The notes under the pieces are model-generated. The model was not told the origin of the DNA and ran no database searches. It worked only from the letters and a program-made list of their open reading frames with translations. Positions 43,964-52,129 of a DNA stretch of 64,000 nt are shown piece by piece. How positions within the stretch are numbered: position 1 is the stretch's first letter; each line of letters begins with the position of its first letter. This DNA comes from Krasilnikovia cinnamomea (GTDB lineage: Bacteria; Actinomycetota; Actinomycetes; Mycobacteriales; Micromonosporaceae): assembly GCF_004217545.1 (NCBI RefSeq), contig NZ_SHKY01000001.1:1984001-2048000 (forward strand), in the 5' to 3' direction. A program made the position numbers and the translations under genes.

Positions 43964-45679
43964 ATGGAAGACCCCCGAAGCTCCGCCGACCGCGACCTTG
44001 AACAGGCCCGCGCGGCCCTCGACCGCGGCGAGATGCACCACGCGGCCGATCACCTCGCCGGTGCCATCGCGCAGGCACCCACCCTGCCGGAAACCCACGA
44101 GTTGCTCAGCCGCCTGGCCGCGCGTGCGGACGGCGGCCTGGAGCTGTTCCCGCTCGGGCAGCACGCGTTCGTCGGCACGGTCGTCGCCCGCGCCCACCTG
44201 CTGGCCGCCGCCGGGCGCCCCGAGGACGGCCTGCCCCTGCTGGCCGCCGCCAGCGGGCACACCCCCGGCATGGACTGGGCGGGCGTGCCCTGGGTCAGCG
44301 AGCCCTCCCTGGGCGCCCGCATCGATCCGGACATGCTGGCCCGCATGGTCATGCGGCTGTGCACCGCGGTCGGCGACCCCGCCCCCGAGCAGGACCGCGC
44401 AGCCCTGCTGCCGTACCTGACGGTGGTCCGGCACGCGATCGCCGCCCAGCCCACCCACCACCTGCTGCTCGGCGCCGGATCGGCGCTGGCGCGCCGGATC
44501 GGCGACGCCGCGCTCGCCGTCGACTGGGCCGCCCGCGGCGTCCGGGCGAGGCCGTCCAAACTGGGCGAGATCTGGCTCGGGTACGCGTACCGCAGCGCCG
44601 GCCGGCTGCCCGAGGCCCTCGACGCGCTGCGCCGCGCGGTCGTGCACGACCCCGACGACCTCTCCGTGTACGCGGACATCGCCGGCACCCTCGCCGCCCA
44701 GGGCCGGCTCGACGAGGCCCTCGCCTGGGTGGACCGGGCGCTGGCCCGCGACCCCGACTTCGACTGCGCGGTGCACACCGGTCACCGGCTGCGCTACCAG
44801 GCCGACGGGGACGTGGAGCACCTCGTCCGGCTCGCCGACTTCCAGCGCTACCACCCGGACGACACCCACGAGCACACCGACCTCGCCGAATGCTGCCAGG
44901 ACGTGCCGTGGCTGAGCCGGGTCCCGGCCGCCCCGGACTCAGGCCCCGACCCGCGGCGCCGCTTCCCCACGGTCTCGCGTCCACCGGCGCCCCGGCCCTC
45001 GGCCGCCTACCCCACGGTGGCCCGGCACGCCGTCCCCCGGCCCTCGGCCACGGCGGTGCAGCGGCTGCAGCGGGTGGCGCACCCGTTGTGGCCACACCCG
45101 CCCGCCGCGTACGACGCCGCTGTCGGGCTGCTGCTGGTCGAGCCGCAGGAACTGCTGGCCCTCATCGCCCACCCGCCGGCCGCACCCGACACGGAGGTCG
45201 GCCGGGCCCTGGCCGAGCACGATCCCGCCCGCTGGACCCGCTGCGTCTACGTCTGGGCCTGCCTGGGCCTGCTGCACCACGGCGCGGACGAGCCGTGGCC
45301 GGGATCCCGGCGGCGACGGTTGCTGGTGGAACTGGCCGCGGGCGGCACGGACGCGATCACCGAGGCGGCACTGTTCGCCCTCGTCACGTACGCATGGGTG
45401 GAGCCGACCGCGCGGGCGGACGTGGCCGACCTGGCGGGGCGGACCCTGGCCGAGGTGGTGGCCACCCCCGCCACGACGGAACCGACCGGCATCGCCTGGT
45501 CGGTGGCGCAACTGGCGCTCGCGACCCCCGCGCTCGGCCCCGCCGCGGAGGAGCTCGCCACGGCGGTGGTGCGCGCCGAGGAGAGCGCGCTGGCCGCCAT
45601 CCCGCGCCAGCGCGGCCGCCGTCCGGGACGGCGGCTGTGGGGCTGGCTCAGCGCCCGGCTTACTCGATCACCGCGATGA
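43964..45679 (+). CDS. Tetratricopeptide-repeat protein, unknown function
   Basis: This 571-aa soluble protein has TPR-type helices over about residues 10-70 and 180-290 (DAALAVDWAARGVRARPSK, AGRLPEALDALRRAVVHDP, GRLDEALAWVDRALARDPD). A Pro-rich linker (about 310-360) precedes a helical C-terminal half and a basic tail. No enzymatic motif is seen. Its last 20 bp overlap the convergent biotinyl-carrier gene. It may be a scaffold. Confidence 0.75.
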   Translation: MEDPRSSADRDLEQARAALDRGEMHHAADHLAGAIAQAPTLPETHELLSRLAARADGGLELFPLGQHAFVGTVVARAHLLAAAGRPEDGLPLLAAASGHTPGMDWAGVPWVSEPSLGARIDPDMLARMVMRLCTAVGDPAPEQDRAALLPYLTVVRHAIAAQPTHHLLLGAGSALARRIGDAALAVDWAARGVRARPSKLGEIWLGYAYRSAGRLPEALDALRRAVVHDPDDLSVYADIAGTLAAQGRLDEALAWVDRALARDPDFDCAVHTGHRLRYQADGDVEHLVRLADFQRYHPDDTHEHTDLAECCQDVPWLSRVPAAPDSGPDPRRRFPTVSRPPAPRPSAAYPTVARHAVPRPSATAVQRLQRVAHPLWPHPPAAYDAAVGLLLVEPQELLALIAHPPAAPDTEVGRALAEHDPARWTRCVYVWACLGLLHHGADEPWPGSRRRRLLVELAAGGTDAITEAALFALVTYAWVEPTARADVADLAGRTLAEVVATPATTEPTGIAWSVAQLALATPALGPAAEELATAVVRAEESALAAIPRQRGRRPGRRLWGWLSARLTRSPR

Positions 45680-45875
45680 GGTCGCCCTCCTGGACGACGT
45701 CGCCCTCGTTGACCGCGAGCTGAGCCACCGTACCGTCCGACTCGGCCAGCACCGGGATCTCCATCTTCATCGACTCGAGGATCACCAGCGTGTCACCCTC
45801 GGCGACCTCGGCGCCGGCGGCGGCCACGACCTTCCACACATTGGCCACCATCTCGGCACGGATCTCGTCGGCCAT
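45660..45875 (-). CDS. Biotin/lipoyl carrier protein (TB7.3-like)
   Basis: This 71-aa single biotinyl domain has the attachment motif ESMKME with Lys37. It equals the biotinylated TB7.3 protein (Rv3221c), which lies in the same neighbourhood in M. tuberculosis. GAGGAGG upstream supports ATG 45875. The carboxylase it serves is not in this window. Confidence 0.93.
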   Translation of the reverse strand: MADEIRAEMVANVWKVVAAAGAEVAEGDTLVILESMKMEIPVLAESDGTVAQLAVNEGDVVQEGDLIAVIE

Positions 45876-46035
45876 GGTGATTCCTCCTCGTCGACGCTGT
45901 CGGGTGGAGATTATCCAATCACGAGCCCTTGATGGGGGAATCCGGGCGGCCCGGCCGCCGGGCCGCCGCCAGCAGACCGGCCGGACCGGACGACTACGAT
46001 CAGGCGCGACGACCTGCCACGAAGAGGAGGCCGAC

Positions 46036-46110
46036 ATGGCCAAGAAGGCCCGCAAGAAGAAGGCCCGGAAGAAGAGCTCCGCCAACCACGGCAAGCGCCC
46101 CAACTCCTGA
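46036..46110 (+). CDS. Ribosomal protein bL37
   Basis: This 24-aa, very basic peptide (MAKKARKKKARKKSSANHGK, ending RPNS) has GAGGAGG 8 nt before its ATG. The ANHGKRPN end matches bL37, a small 50S protein seen in mycobacterial ribosome structures. It is below usual gene-calling length but has its own start signal and terminator. Confidence 0.88.
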   Translation: MAKKARKKKARKKSSANHGKRPNS

Positions 46111-46128
46111 GCCTGGCCGCGATACGAC

Positions 46129-46163
46129 GGGAGGGCCGGCAGCGCACCGCTGCCGGCCCTCCC
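46129..46163. terminator. Strong terminator between bL37 and rsrA
   Basis: A perfect 16-bp stem (46129-46144 with 46148-46163) has a 3-nt loop and is followed by GCGTCTGTTTT on the plus strand. It lies between the convergent bL37 and rsrA genes and probably serves both. Confidence 0.9.
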
Positions 46164-46183
46164 GCGTCTGTTTTCCCCGATTG

Positions 46184-46471
46184 TCAGGGCAGGAACTCGC
46201 GGGTCTCCACCTCGATGACCAGCTCGTTCAGCCTGATCCGGAGCCGCTCGCGCAGCTCGCGCGGCGCCACCTCGTCGCCGCAGCACCGGGCGACCAGCGC
46301 CTTCACCTCGTGTTCGATGCCGTACTCGTGCAGGCAGTGCGTGCAGTCGTCGAGGTGCTTCTTGATCAGGGTCCGGCGTTCCTCGCTGCACTCCAGGTCG
46401 AGGTAGAGGTAGACCTCGCTGAGGACGGCACCGCAGTCCGGCTTCTGCTCTTCGCCGTTCACGTCGCTCAT
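46184..46471 (-). CDS. rsrA: Zinc-binding redox anti-sigma factor RsrA
   Basis: This 95-aa ZAS-family anti-sigma factor has His39, Cys43 and Cys46 (HLDDCTHC), with Cys13 as the remaining probable zinc ligand. Under thiol oxidation these form a disulfide and release SigR (established for Streptomyces RsrA). Its ATG overlaps the sigR stop (ATGA). No membrane segment is present, as expected. Confidence 0.95.
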   Translation of the reverse strand: MSDVNGEEQKPDCGAVLSEVYLYLDLECSEERRTLIKKHLDDCTHCLHEYGIEHEVKALVARCCGDEVAPRELRERLRIRLNELVIEVETREFLP

Positions 46472-47073
46472 GCCTCCTGCCGGGCCGGCGCGTCCGTGCC
46501 GCGCGTGATGCCCCGGTCCGCGGCGTACTGCTCCAGCAGCTTGCGCAGGTTGCGACGGCCACGGTGCAGGCGGGACATCACCGTCCCGATCGGCGTACCC
46601 ATGATGTCGGCGATCTCCTTGTACGAGAAGCCCTCGACATCGGCGAGGTACACGGCGAGGCGGAAGTCCTCCGGCAGCGCCTGCAGCGCGTCCTTGATGT
46701 CGCTGTCCGGCAGGCGGTCCAGCGCCTCGGTCTCGGCCGAGCGCAGACCCGCGGAGGTGTGCGACTCGCTGGCGGCGAGCTGCCAGTCGGTGATCTCGTC
46801 CGTCGGCGCCTGCACGGGCTGCCGCTGCTTACGCCGGTACGAGTTGATGTAGGTGTTGGTGAGGATGCGGTACAGCCACGCCTTGAGGTTGGTGCCCTCC
46901 TCGAACTGGTGGAACGCGGAGAACGCCTTCAGAAAGGTCTCCTGCACCAGGTCCTCGGCGTCGGCCGGGTTGCGGGTCATCCGCAGGGCCGCGGCGTACA
47001 ACTGGTCGACGAAAGGCAGCGCGTCGCGCTCGAATCGCGCGCGGCGCTCATCGGTCCGTTCTGCTGGCGTCAC
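46468..47073 (-). CDS. sigR: Oxidative-stress ECF sigma factor SigR/SigH
   Basis: This 201-aa ECF12 sigma factor has region 2 ([20 protein letters not shown], then [14 protein letters not shown]) and region 4 ([20 protein letters not shown], then [20 protein letters not shown]). It directs thiol-stress genes. GTG 47073 has GGGGAGA upstream and gives the usual N-terminus. The frame stays open to 47418, and a second start at GTG 47277 (AAGGGG upstream) lies just downstream of a SigR-type promoter. It would add 68 residues, as in the SigR' form of Streptomyces. Confidence 0.95.
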   Translation of the reverse strand: MTPAERTDERRARFERDALPFVDQLYAAALRMTRNPADAEDLVQETFLKAFSAFHQFEEGTNLKAWLYRILTNTYINSYRRKQRQPVQAPTDEITDWQLAASESHTSAGLRSAETEALDRLPDSDIKDALQALPEDFRLAVYLADVEGFSYKEIADIMGTPIGTVMSRLHRGRRNLRKLLEQYAADRGITRGTDAPARQEA

Positions 47074-47314
47074 CCGTCCGTCTCCCCTCGGCCGCCCCGC
47101 CGAGGATACGGGTAGTGCCCCGTCCAGAGTTCCCAAAACCGCCGGTGTGCTGACACTCACCGATGGTGCGGGGGTCAGCGGCGGCTGCACCGCGGGCCAG
47201 TTCGGGGCGGCCAACAGCTCCCGTACCTGCCGCTGCTTCTCGCCGTCGCGCTCGACGCATCCGGTTTCGGCACGCACCCTGAACCCCTTCCGACGAACGG
47301 CTGTCCGCGTGTTG

Positions 47315-47342
47315 CAACCGCCTGCATCTTGCACACATTCCC
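47315..47342 (-). promoter_or_regulatory. SigR-type autoregulatory promoter
   Basis: On the minus strand, GGGAAT (47342-47337), exactly 18 nt, then GTTG (47318-47315) match the SigR/SigH consensus GGGAAT-N18-GTT. Transcription would start near 47308 and include the long sigR frame from GTG 47277. Confidence 0.85.
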
Positions 47343-47439
47343 ACTCACCGGGGCCCTGACCTGCATGATCATGAAACTGGCCCACGGCAAACGGCACAAA
47401 AGTACGCGTTAACCACACGATTTGCCGGGACGGGCGGGG

Positions 47440-48060
47440 TCAGCGTGCCCAGTGGTGCTCGCGCAGCCAGCCGAGCACGGCGTCGGCCGTCCCGGCGAGG
47501 TCCTTGCGCAGATCATGCGTGGCGCCGGGGCGGACGACCACCCGCACGGCGCCGACCGGTTCGGGCACCCCGAACGGATCCCGGTCACCGTTCACCACCA
47601 GTGTGGGGATCTCGGGCGGCAACTCCGCCGCGCGGCTGCGCTCCGGCCGCCCCGGCGGATGCAGCGGGAACGCGAGCGCCAGCACGCCCACCGCGCCGAG
47701 TTCCCCGGCCGTACGGCAGGCGACCCGCGCGCCGCTGGAGCGGCCGCCGCAGATCAGCGGCAGTCCGGGCGTGGCGAGGTGCCCGACCGCCGCGGTCCAC
47801 GCCTCGTCGAGGTGCGCCGCAGGCGCCGGGGCACGCCGCCCCGCCATCCGGTACGGCTGGGTGACCAGGGCGACGCGGAGCCCGGCCGCGACCGCGGCGT
47901 CGTGCACCCGGGTCAGGTCGGGGGCGTCCACTCCGCCGCCCGCGCCGTGCCCGAGCACCAGCAGGGCGAGCGGCGGGCCCTCCGGTTCGCTGACCCGGAT
48001 GCCCGCCGGGCCGCGTGGCGTCTCGACGGTGTAGTCGCCGGTGGTGGTGTCGCTGCGCAC
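47440..48060 (-). CDS. Alpha/beta hydrolase, dienelactone-hydrolase/KANL3-like
   Basis: This 206-aa predicted hydrolase has the oxyanion segment VLGHGAGGG, the nucleophile elbow GGRSSGAR, the acid in NGDRDPFG and the His in PGATHDL. The substrate is unknown. GTG 48060 follows a -10-like GACAAT by about 6 nt (leaderless). An in-frame ATG at 48117 would add 19 residues that fall in repeat sequence and is less likely. Confidence 0.8.
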   Translation of the reverse strand: MRSDTTTGDYTVETPRGPAGIRVSEPEGPPLALLVLGHGAGGGVDAPDLTRVHDAAVAAGLRVALVTQPYRMAGRRAPAPAAHLDEAWTAAVGHLATPGLPLICGGRSSGARVACRTAGELGAVGVLALAFPLHPPGRPERSRAAELPPEIPTLVVNGDRDPFGVPEPVGAVRVVVRPGATHDLRKDLAGTADAVLGWLREHHWAR

Positions 48061-48093
48061 GACGTCATTGTCGCCCGCGGTGATCGCGGAATC

Positions 48094-48220
48094 TGCATCC
48101 CCGCGCGCGAAGTGCATCCCCGCGCGAAGTTCGCAGACTTCCGGTCAGCTCCGGACCCGATGTCTTCAAGATCCGGACGAGCAGCCCCGGCCTGCGGGAT
48201 GCAGCCCCGGCCTGCGGGAT
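48094..48220. repeat. Repeat-rich spacer between hydrolase and WhiB genes
   Basis: Three elements are packed together: a 17-19-bp direct repeat (48094-48112 and 48113-48129, core TGCATCCCCGCGCG), the interspersed repeat 48143-48175 shared with 28431-28463, and an exact 20-bp tandem repeat (48181-48200 and 48201-48220). The last ends 6 bp before the WhiB stop codon. Confidence 0.9.
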
Positions 48221-48226
48221 GAGGTG

Positions 48227-48622
48227 TCAGCGGCTGACCGGGATGAGGCTGAGCAGGCGTCGGTCTTCGGCGTCGGGGCCGTCGTCGATCGGCTCGCCGT
48301 CAGGCCCGACCCGCTCACGCCAGGCCACCAGCATGGCGCGGCGCTCGCGCGGTGTCGTGCCGCCCCACACGCCGTGGCAGTCCCCCACCTGCAGCGCCCG
48401 GGCCAGGCATGGCGCCTGGACGTCGCACGTACCGCAGAGCGCGATCGCGCGGTCGGACGGCTCGTTCGGCGCCGGAAAGAACACCTCCGGATCGACGCTG
48501 CGGCATGCGCCGCGGATACGCCAGGCCTCGTCCGACCGTCGTTCGTCGATCGCCCGAAGCAGTCTCAGGTCGCGCCGTGCGATGGCGACCTCGTGCGGAC
48601 GCGGCATCCGTGCCCGAGTCAT
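48227..48622 (-). CDS. WhiB-family regulator, second paralog
   Basis: This 131-aa Wbl protein has Cys40, Cys63, Cys66 and Cys72 for the iron-sulfur cluster, GVWGGTTPRERR, and a long C-terminal tail. An N-terminal basic helical extension of about 35 residues (RRDLRLLRAIDERR) is not found in WhiB1. GGGGGAGG 8 nt upstream supports ATG 48622. It is not one of the classic WhiA/B/D types I can name. The 48623-48873 spacer shows no gene. Confidence 0.9.
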   Translation of the reverse strand: MTRARMPRPHEVAIARRDLRLLRAIDERRSDEAWRIRGACRSVDPEVFFPAPNEPSDRAIALCGTCDVQAPCLARALQVGDCHGVWGGTTPRERRAMLVAWRERVGPDGEPIDDGPDAEDRRLLSLIPVSR

Positions 48623-48873
48623 CTGCCCACCTCCCCCGTGGGACCCGGTGAACGTGGTCGCGACGTCCGCACCCTGCGAACTCGTAACCACACCGGCGGT
48701 GGTTTGTATCGCAGGAATGAAGATCAGAACAAGGGGCTTGTGCGTCCTGTAACTAAGTTCGCCAAGACGGCCGTCGCCAGAATGGGACAATCTTCGTGAA
48801 TCGACGCCTGATCATGACGCGGCGTAACATGCCGTAAACAACTCACCGGTAACCGTCGGATAGCCGACTACGG

Positions 48874-49554
48874 TCAGAACAGGGTTGCCTCGGCCGGTTC
48901 GGACGGGGGTGTGACCAGCTCAGGCCCGTTGTTGCGGACGTTGCCGACGTCGGGCCGCACGGCCCTTACCTCGATATCCGTCGATGTATCGGACGGTGAC
49001 GCCAGCGCCTCGGCGCCATCCCCGCCGGCCAGCCACGCCGCCCAGCGCTCGGGCCGCAGTACGACCGGCATCCGGTTGTGCACCCGGGCCAGGGACCCCA
49101 GCGCCGCCGTGGTGAGCACCGTGCAGGTGAGCACCGAGTCCGGACCCCACGCCGACCACAGGCCCGCGAACGCCAGCGCGGAACCGTCGGCGGGGGTCAT
49201 GTAGTACGCCTGCCGCTGATTGCCGGTGCGGACCCACTCGTACCACCCGTCGGCGGGGACCAGGCAGCGCCGCCGGGCGAACGAGGGTGCGAACGCGGGC
49301 GAGGTGGCGACCGTCTCCACCCGCGCGTTGATCATGCGGACGCCACCGCGCAGGTCGGCCGCCCAGGGCGGGACCAGTCCCCAGCGCGCGGTGTCCAGCA
49401 CCCGGCCGCCGTGGCGTCGCGACATCCGCACCACGGGCACGGGGTCGGTGGGCGCGACGTTCCAGCTCGGGCCGAGCCCGGCGGTCACGTTCGCGGCATC
49501 GAACAGCGCGCTGAGATCAGCGTCGCTGCGTGTCGTCGCATACCGGCCGCACAT
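48874..49554 (-). CDS. SRAP-domain abasic-site processing protein (YedK/HMCES)
   Basis: This 226-aa protein crosslinks to abasic sites in single-stranded DNA. Cys2 is exposed after removal of Met1 (MCGRYATT). The catalytic Asn is in INARVETV, the Glu in GWYEW and the His in RVHNRMPVVL. Only ATG 49554 places Cys at position 2, which fixes the start. It is divergent from aroA. Confidence 0.95.
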   Translation of the reverse strand: MCGRYATTRSDADLSALFDAANVTAGLGPSWNVAPTDPVPVVRMSRRHGGRVLDTARWGLVPPWAADLRGGVRMINARVETVATSPAFAPSFARRRCLVPADGWYEWVRTGNQRQAYYMTPADGSALAFAGLWSAWGPDSVLTCTVLTTAALGSLARVHNRMPVVLRPERWAAWLAGGDGAEALASPSDTSTDIEVRAVRPDVGNVRNNGPELVTPPSEPAEATLF

Positions 49555-49640
49555 GCGGCAGACAGTACGCCGCCGCGCCCCGTCCCGGGGGGCGGGAACA
49601 CGCCGGGGAACTGTCGGCCGCCCCCGGCACAATGGGGGCC

Positions 49641-50975
49641 GTGACTGATGAACCCGGCCAGTCGGCCACCGCCAGCCCGTCGCCCGCCGGCCCGGCCGCC
49701 GCGACCCGCCCGTGGGTCGCCCCGATCGCCACCGGCCCGGTGCGCTCGACCGTCCGGCTGCCCGGCTCGAAGTCCATGACCGCCCGCGCGCTGGTGCTCA
49801 GCGCCCTGGCCGCCGAGCCCTCGCGGATCGAGCGCCCGCTGCGCGCCCGCGACACGGCGCTGATGGCGGACGCGCTGCGCGCCCTCGGCGCCACCGTGGA
49901 CACGACCTCCGACGAGACGTGGACGGTCGAGCCCGGCCCGCTGCACGGCCCCGCCCACATCGACGTCGGCCTGGCCGGCACGGTGATGCGGTTCGCGCCC
50001 CCCGTCGCCACGCTGGCCGACGGCACCGTCACGTTCGACGGCGACCCGCACGCCCGCAACCGCCCGCTGGGCCCCATCGTCGCCGCGCTGCGCGCCCTCG
50101 GCGCCGACCTCGACGCGTCACCCACCGGCGGGCTGCCGCTGACCGTCCGCGGCCGGGGCCTGGTCGACGGCGGCGAGGCGGTCATCGACGCCTCCGCCTC
50201 CAGCCAGTTCGTCTCCGGCCTGCTGTTGTCGGCGCCCCGCTTCGCCAAGGGCCTGGTGCTGCGGCACGAGGGTCCGCCGGTGCCCTCCGCCCCGCATCTG
50301 CGGATGACCACCCACATGCTCCGGGCCGCCGGAGCGGCCGTGGACGACAGCGTGCCGGACGTGTGGGCGGTCGAGCCGGGCGCGCTGCGCGGCCGGACGT
50401 GGACCATCGAACCCGACCTGTCCGGCGCGGCGCCGTTCTTCGCGGCCGCCCTGGTGACCGGCGGCGTGGTCACGCTCGCCGGCTGGCCCCGGGAGAGCTG
50501 GCAGCCGGTCGGCCAGGTCACCGAGCTGCTCACCGCGCTGGGCGGGCGGGTCGAGCAGGACGCCGACGGGCTCACCGTACGCGGGACGGGCACGGTGCGC
50601 GGTGTGCGCGCCGACCTGTCCGAGGTGAGCGAGCTGACGCCGGTGGTCGCCGCGCTGGCCGCGCTGGCCGACGGGCCCTCGCACCTGCGGGGAGTGGCGC
50701 ACATCCGGGGCCACGAGACCGACCGGATCGCCGCGCTGGCCCGGGAGCTCACCAAGCTCGGCGCCCACGTCGTCGAGCACCCCGACGGGTTGGAGATCAC
50801 GCCCGGCCCGCTGCGCCCGGCACTGTTCGAGACGTACGCCGATCACCGCATGGCGCACGCCGCGGCGGTTGTCGGCCTGGCGGTCGAGGGCGTTCATCTC
50901 AGCGACGTAGCGTGTACGTCGAAGACGCTGCCCGAGTTCCCCGAACTCTGGGCGGGACTCGTGGCGAGGAGCTGA
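49641..50975 (+). CDS. aroA: 3-phosphoshikimate 1-carboxyvinyltransferase (EPSP synthase)
   Basis: This 444-aa shikimate-pathway enzyme joins shikimate-3-phosphate and PEP. It shows LPGSKSMTARALVLSAL, LAGTVMRFAPPVA (substrate-binding loop), RPLGPIVAALRALGA, SSQFVSGLLLSAP and ADHRMAHAAAVVGLAV. GTG 49641 lies 7 nt after CACAAT, a possible leaderless promoter. ATG 49632 in frame is the alternative but lies in the -10 box. rsgA follows with overlapping or near-overlapping start. Confidence 0.96.
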   Translation: MTDEPGQSATASPSPAGPAAATRPWVAPIATGPVRSTVRLPGSKSMTARALVLSALAAEPSRIERPLRARDTALMADALRALGATVDTTSDETWTVEPGPLHGPAHIDVGLAGTVMRFAPPVATLADGTVTFDGDPHARNRPLGPIVAALRALGADLDASPTGGLPLTVRGRGLVDGGEAVIDASASSQFVSGLLLSAPRFAKGLVLRHEGPPVPSAPHLRMTTHMLRAAGAAVDDSVPDVWAVEPGALRGRTWTIEPDLSGAAPFFAAALVTGGVVTLAGWPRESWQPVGQVTELLTALGGRVEQDADGLTVRGTGTVRGVRADLSEVSELTPVVAALAALADGPSHLRGVAHIRGHETDRIAALARELTKLGAHVVEHPDGLEITPGPLRPALFETYADHRMAHAAAVVGLAVEGVHLSDVACTSKTLPEFPELWAGLVARS

Positions 50976-50977
50976 AC

Positions 50978-52036
50978 CTGCCGGGACGCAAGCGGGAGTA
51001 TGACGAGGACGACGTCCGGATCCGACCGGGCCGGTCCTCCCGGCCGCGTACCCGTACCCGCCCGCAACACTCCGACGCGGTGGACGGCCTGGTCGTCAGC
51101 GTGGACCGGGGCCGGTACGGCTGCGTACGCCCCGACGCCCCGACCGAGGACGACATCGTCACCGCGATGCGCGCCCGCGAGCTGGGCCGCAAGTCGGTGG
51201 TGGTGGGCGACCGGGTGGCGCTGGTGGGCGACACCTCCGGGGCGCCCGGAGCCCTGGCCCGGATCGTGCGCATCGCCGAACGCAGATCCGTACTGCGCCG
51301 CACCGCGGACGACGACGACACCACCCCGGAGGGCCGGCTGGAGCGGGTCGTGGTCGCCAACGCCGACCAGCTCGTCATCGTCAGCGCCCTGGCCGATCCG
51401 CCGCCGCGGACCGGGTTCGTCGACCGGTGCCTGGTCGCGGCGTACGACGCGGACGTCGAGCCGCTGCTGTGCCTCACCAAGGCCGACCTCGCGGGCCCCG
51501 AGGCGGTGCTGAACTACTACGCCGAACTGGACCTGCCGTACGTGCTGGTGCGCCCCGACAGCGACCTGGCCCCGCTGCGGCAGCGGCTCGCCGGGCAGAT
51601 CTCCGTACTCGTCGGCCATTCCGGGGTGGGCAAGTCCACCCTGGTCAACCGCCTGGTGCCGGACGCCTTGCGGGCGGTCGGCGCGGTGAGCGCCGTCGGC
51701 AAGGGACGGCACACCTCCACCAGCGCGGTCGCCCTGCGCCTGCCCCCGTCCGGCACGGATGGCGCGGATCCGGGCTGGATCATCGACACGCCGGGCATCC
51801 GCAGCTTCGGGCTGGCGCACGTGAGCGCCGAGAGCCTGCTGCACGGCTTCCCCGATCTCGTCGAGGGCACGCTGGACTGCCCGCCGAACTGCGGCCACAC
51901 CCCGGCCGACGTGGACTGCACGCTGGACGCCTGGGTCAGTGCCGGCCACGCGGACCAGCGGCGGCTGGCGAGTTACCGCCGCCTGCTGGCCTCCCGCGCC
52001 GGTGAGGACCCCCGCGAGGAGCGCCCGGAAACCTGA
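50978..52036 (+). CDS. rsgA: Ribosome-associated GTPase RsgA (30S maturation)
   Basis: This circularly permuted GTPase has an N-terminal OB fold, G4 TKAD, G1 GHSGVGKSTLVN, G3 DTPG and the zinc motif CPPNCGHTPADVDC. It matures the 30S subunit. The conserved N-terminal stretch KREYDEDDVRIRPGRSSRPR begins with no ATG, GTG or TTG close by. I place the start at CTG 50978, 6 nt after GAGGAG. CTG 50972 (overlapping the aroA stop as CTGA) or GTG near 50908 are alternatives. About 352 aa. Confidence 0.88.
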   Translation: MPGRKREYDEDDVRIRPGRSSRPRTRTRPQHSDAVDGLVVSVDRGRYGCVRPDAPTEDDIVTAMRARELGRKSVVVGDRVALVGDTSGAPGALARIVRIAERRSVLRRTADDDDTTPEGRLERVVVANADQLVIVSALADPPPRTGFVDRCLVAAYDADVEPLLCLTKADLAGPEAVLNYYAELDLPYVLVRPDSDLAPLRQRLAGQISVLVGHSGVGKSTLVNRLVPDALRAVGAVSAVGKGRHTSTSAVALRLPPSGTDGADPGWIIDTPGIRSFGLAHVSAESLLHGFPDLVEGTLDCPPNCGHTPADVDCTLDAWVSAGHADQRRLASYRRLLASRAGEDPREERPET

Positions 52037-52129
52037 CCGCCGGCCCTCGGGACGCGCCGGACCACGCTGGCGACGCGCGGGGCCGGGTCGTAGGCGGGGC
52101 GGGCCGCGATCATCGGCTAGGTTTCCGGC

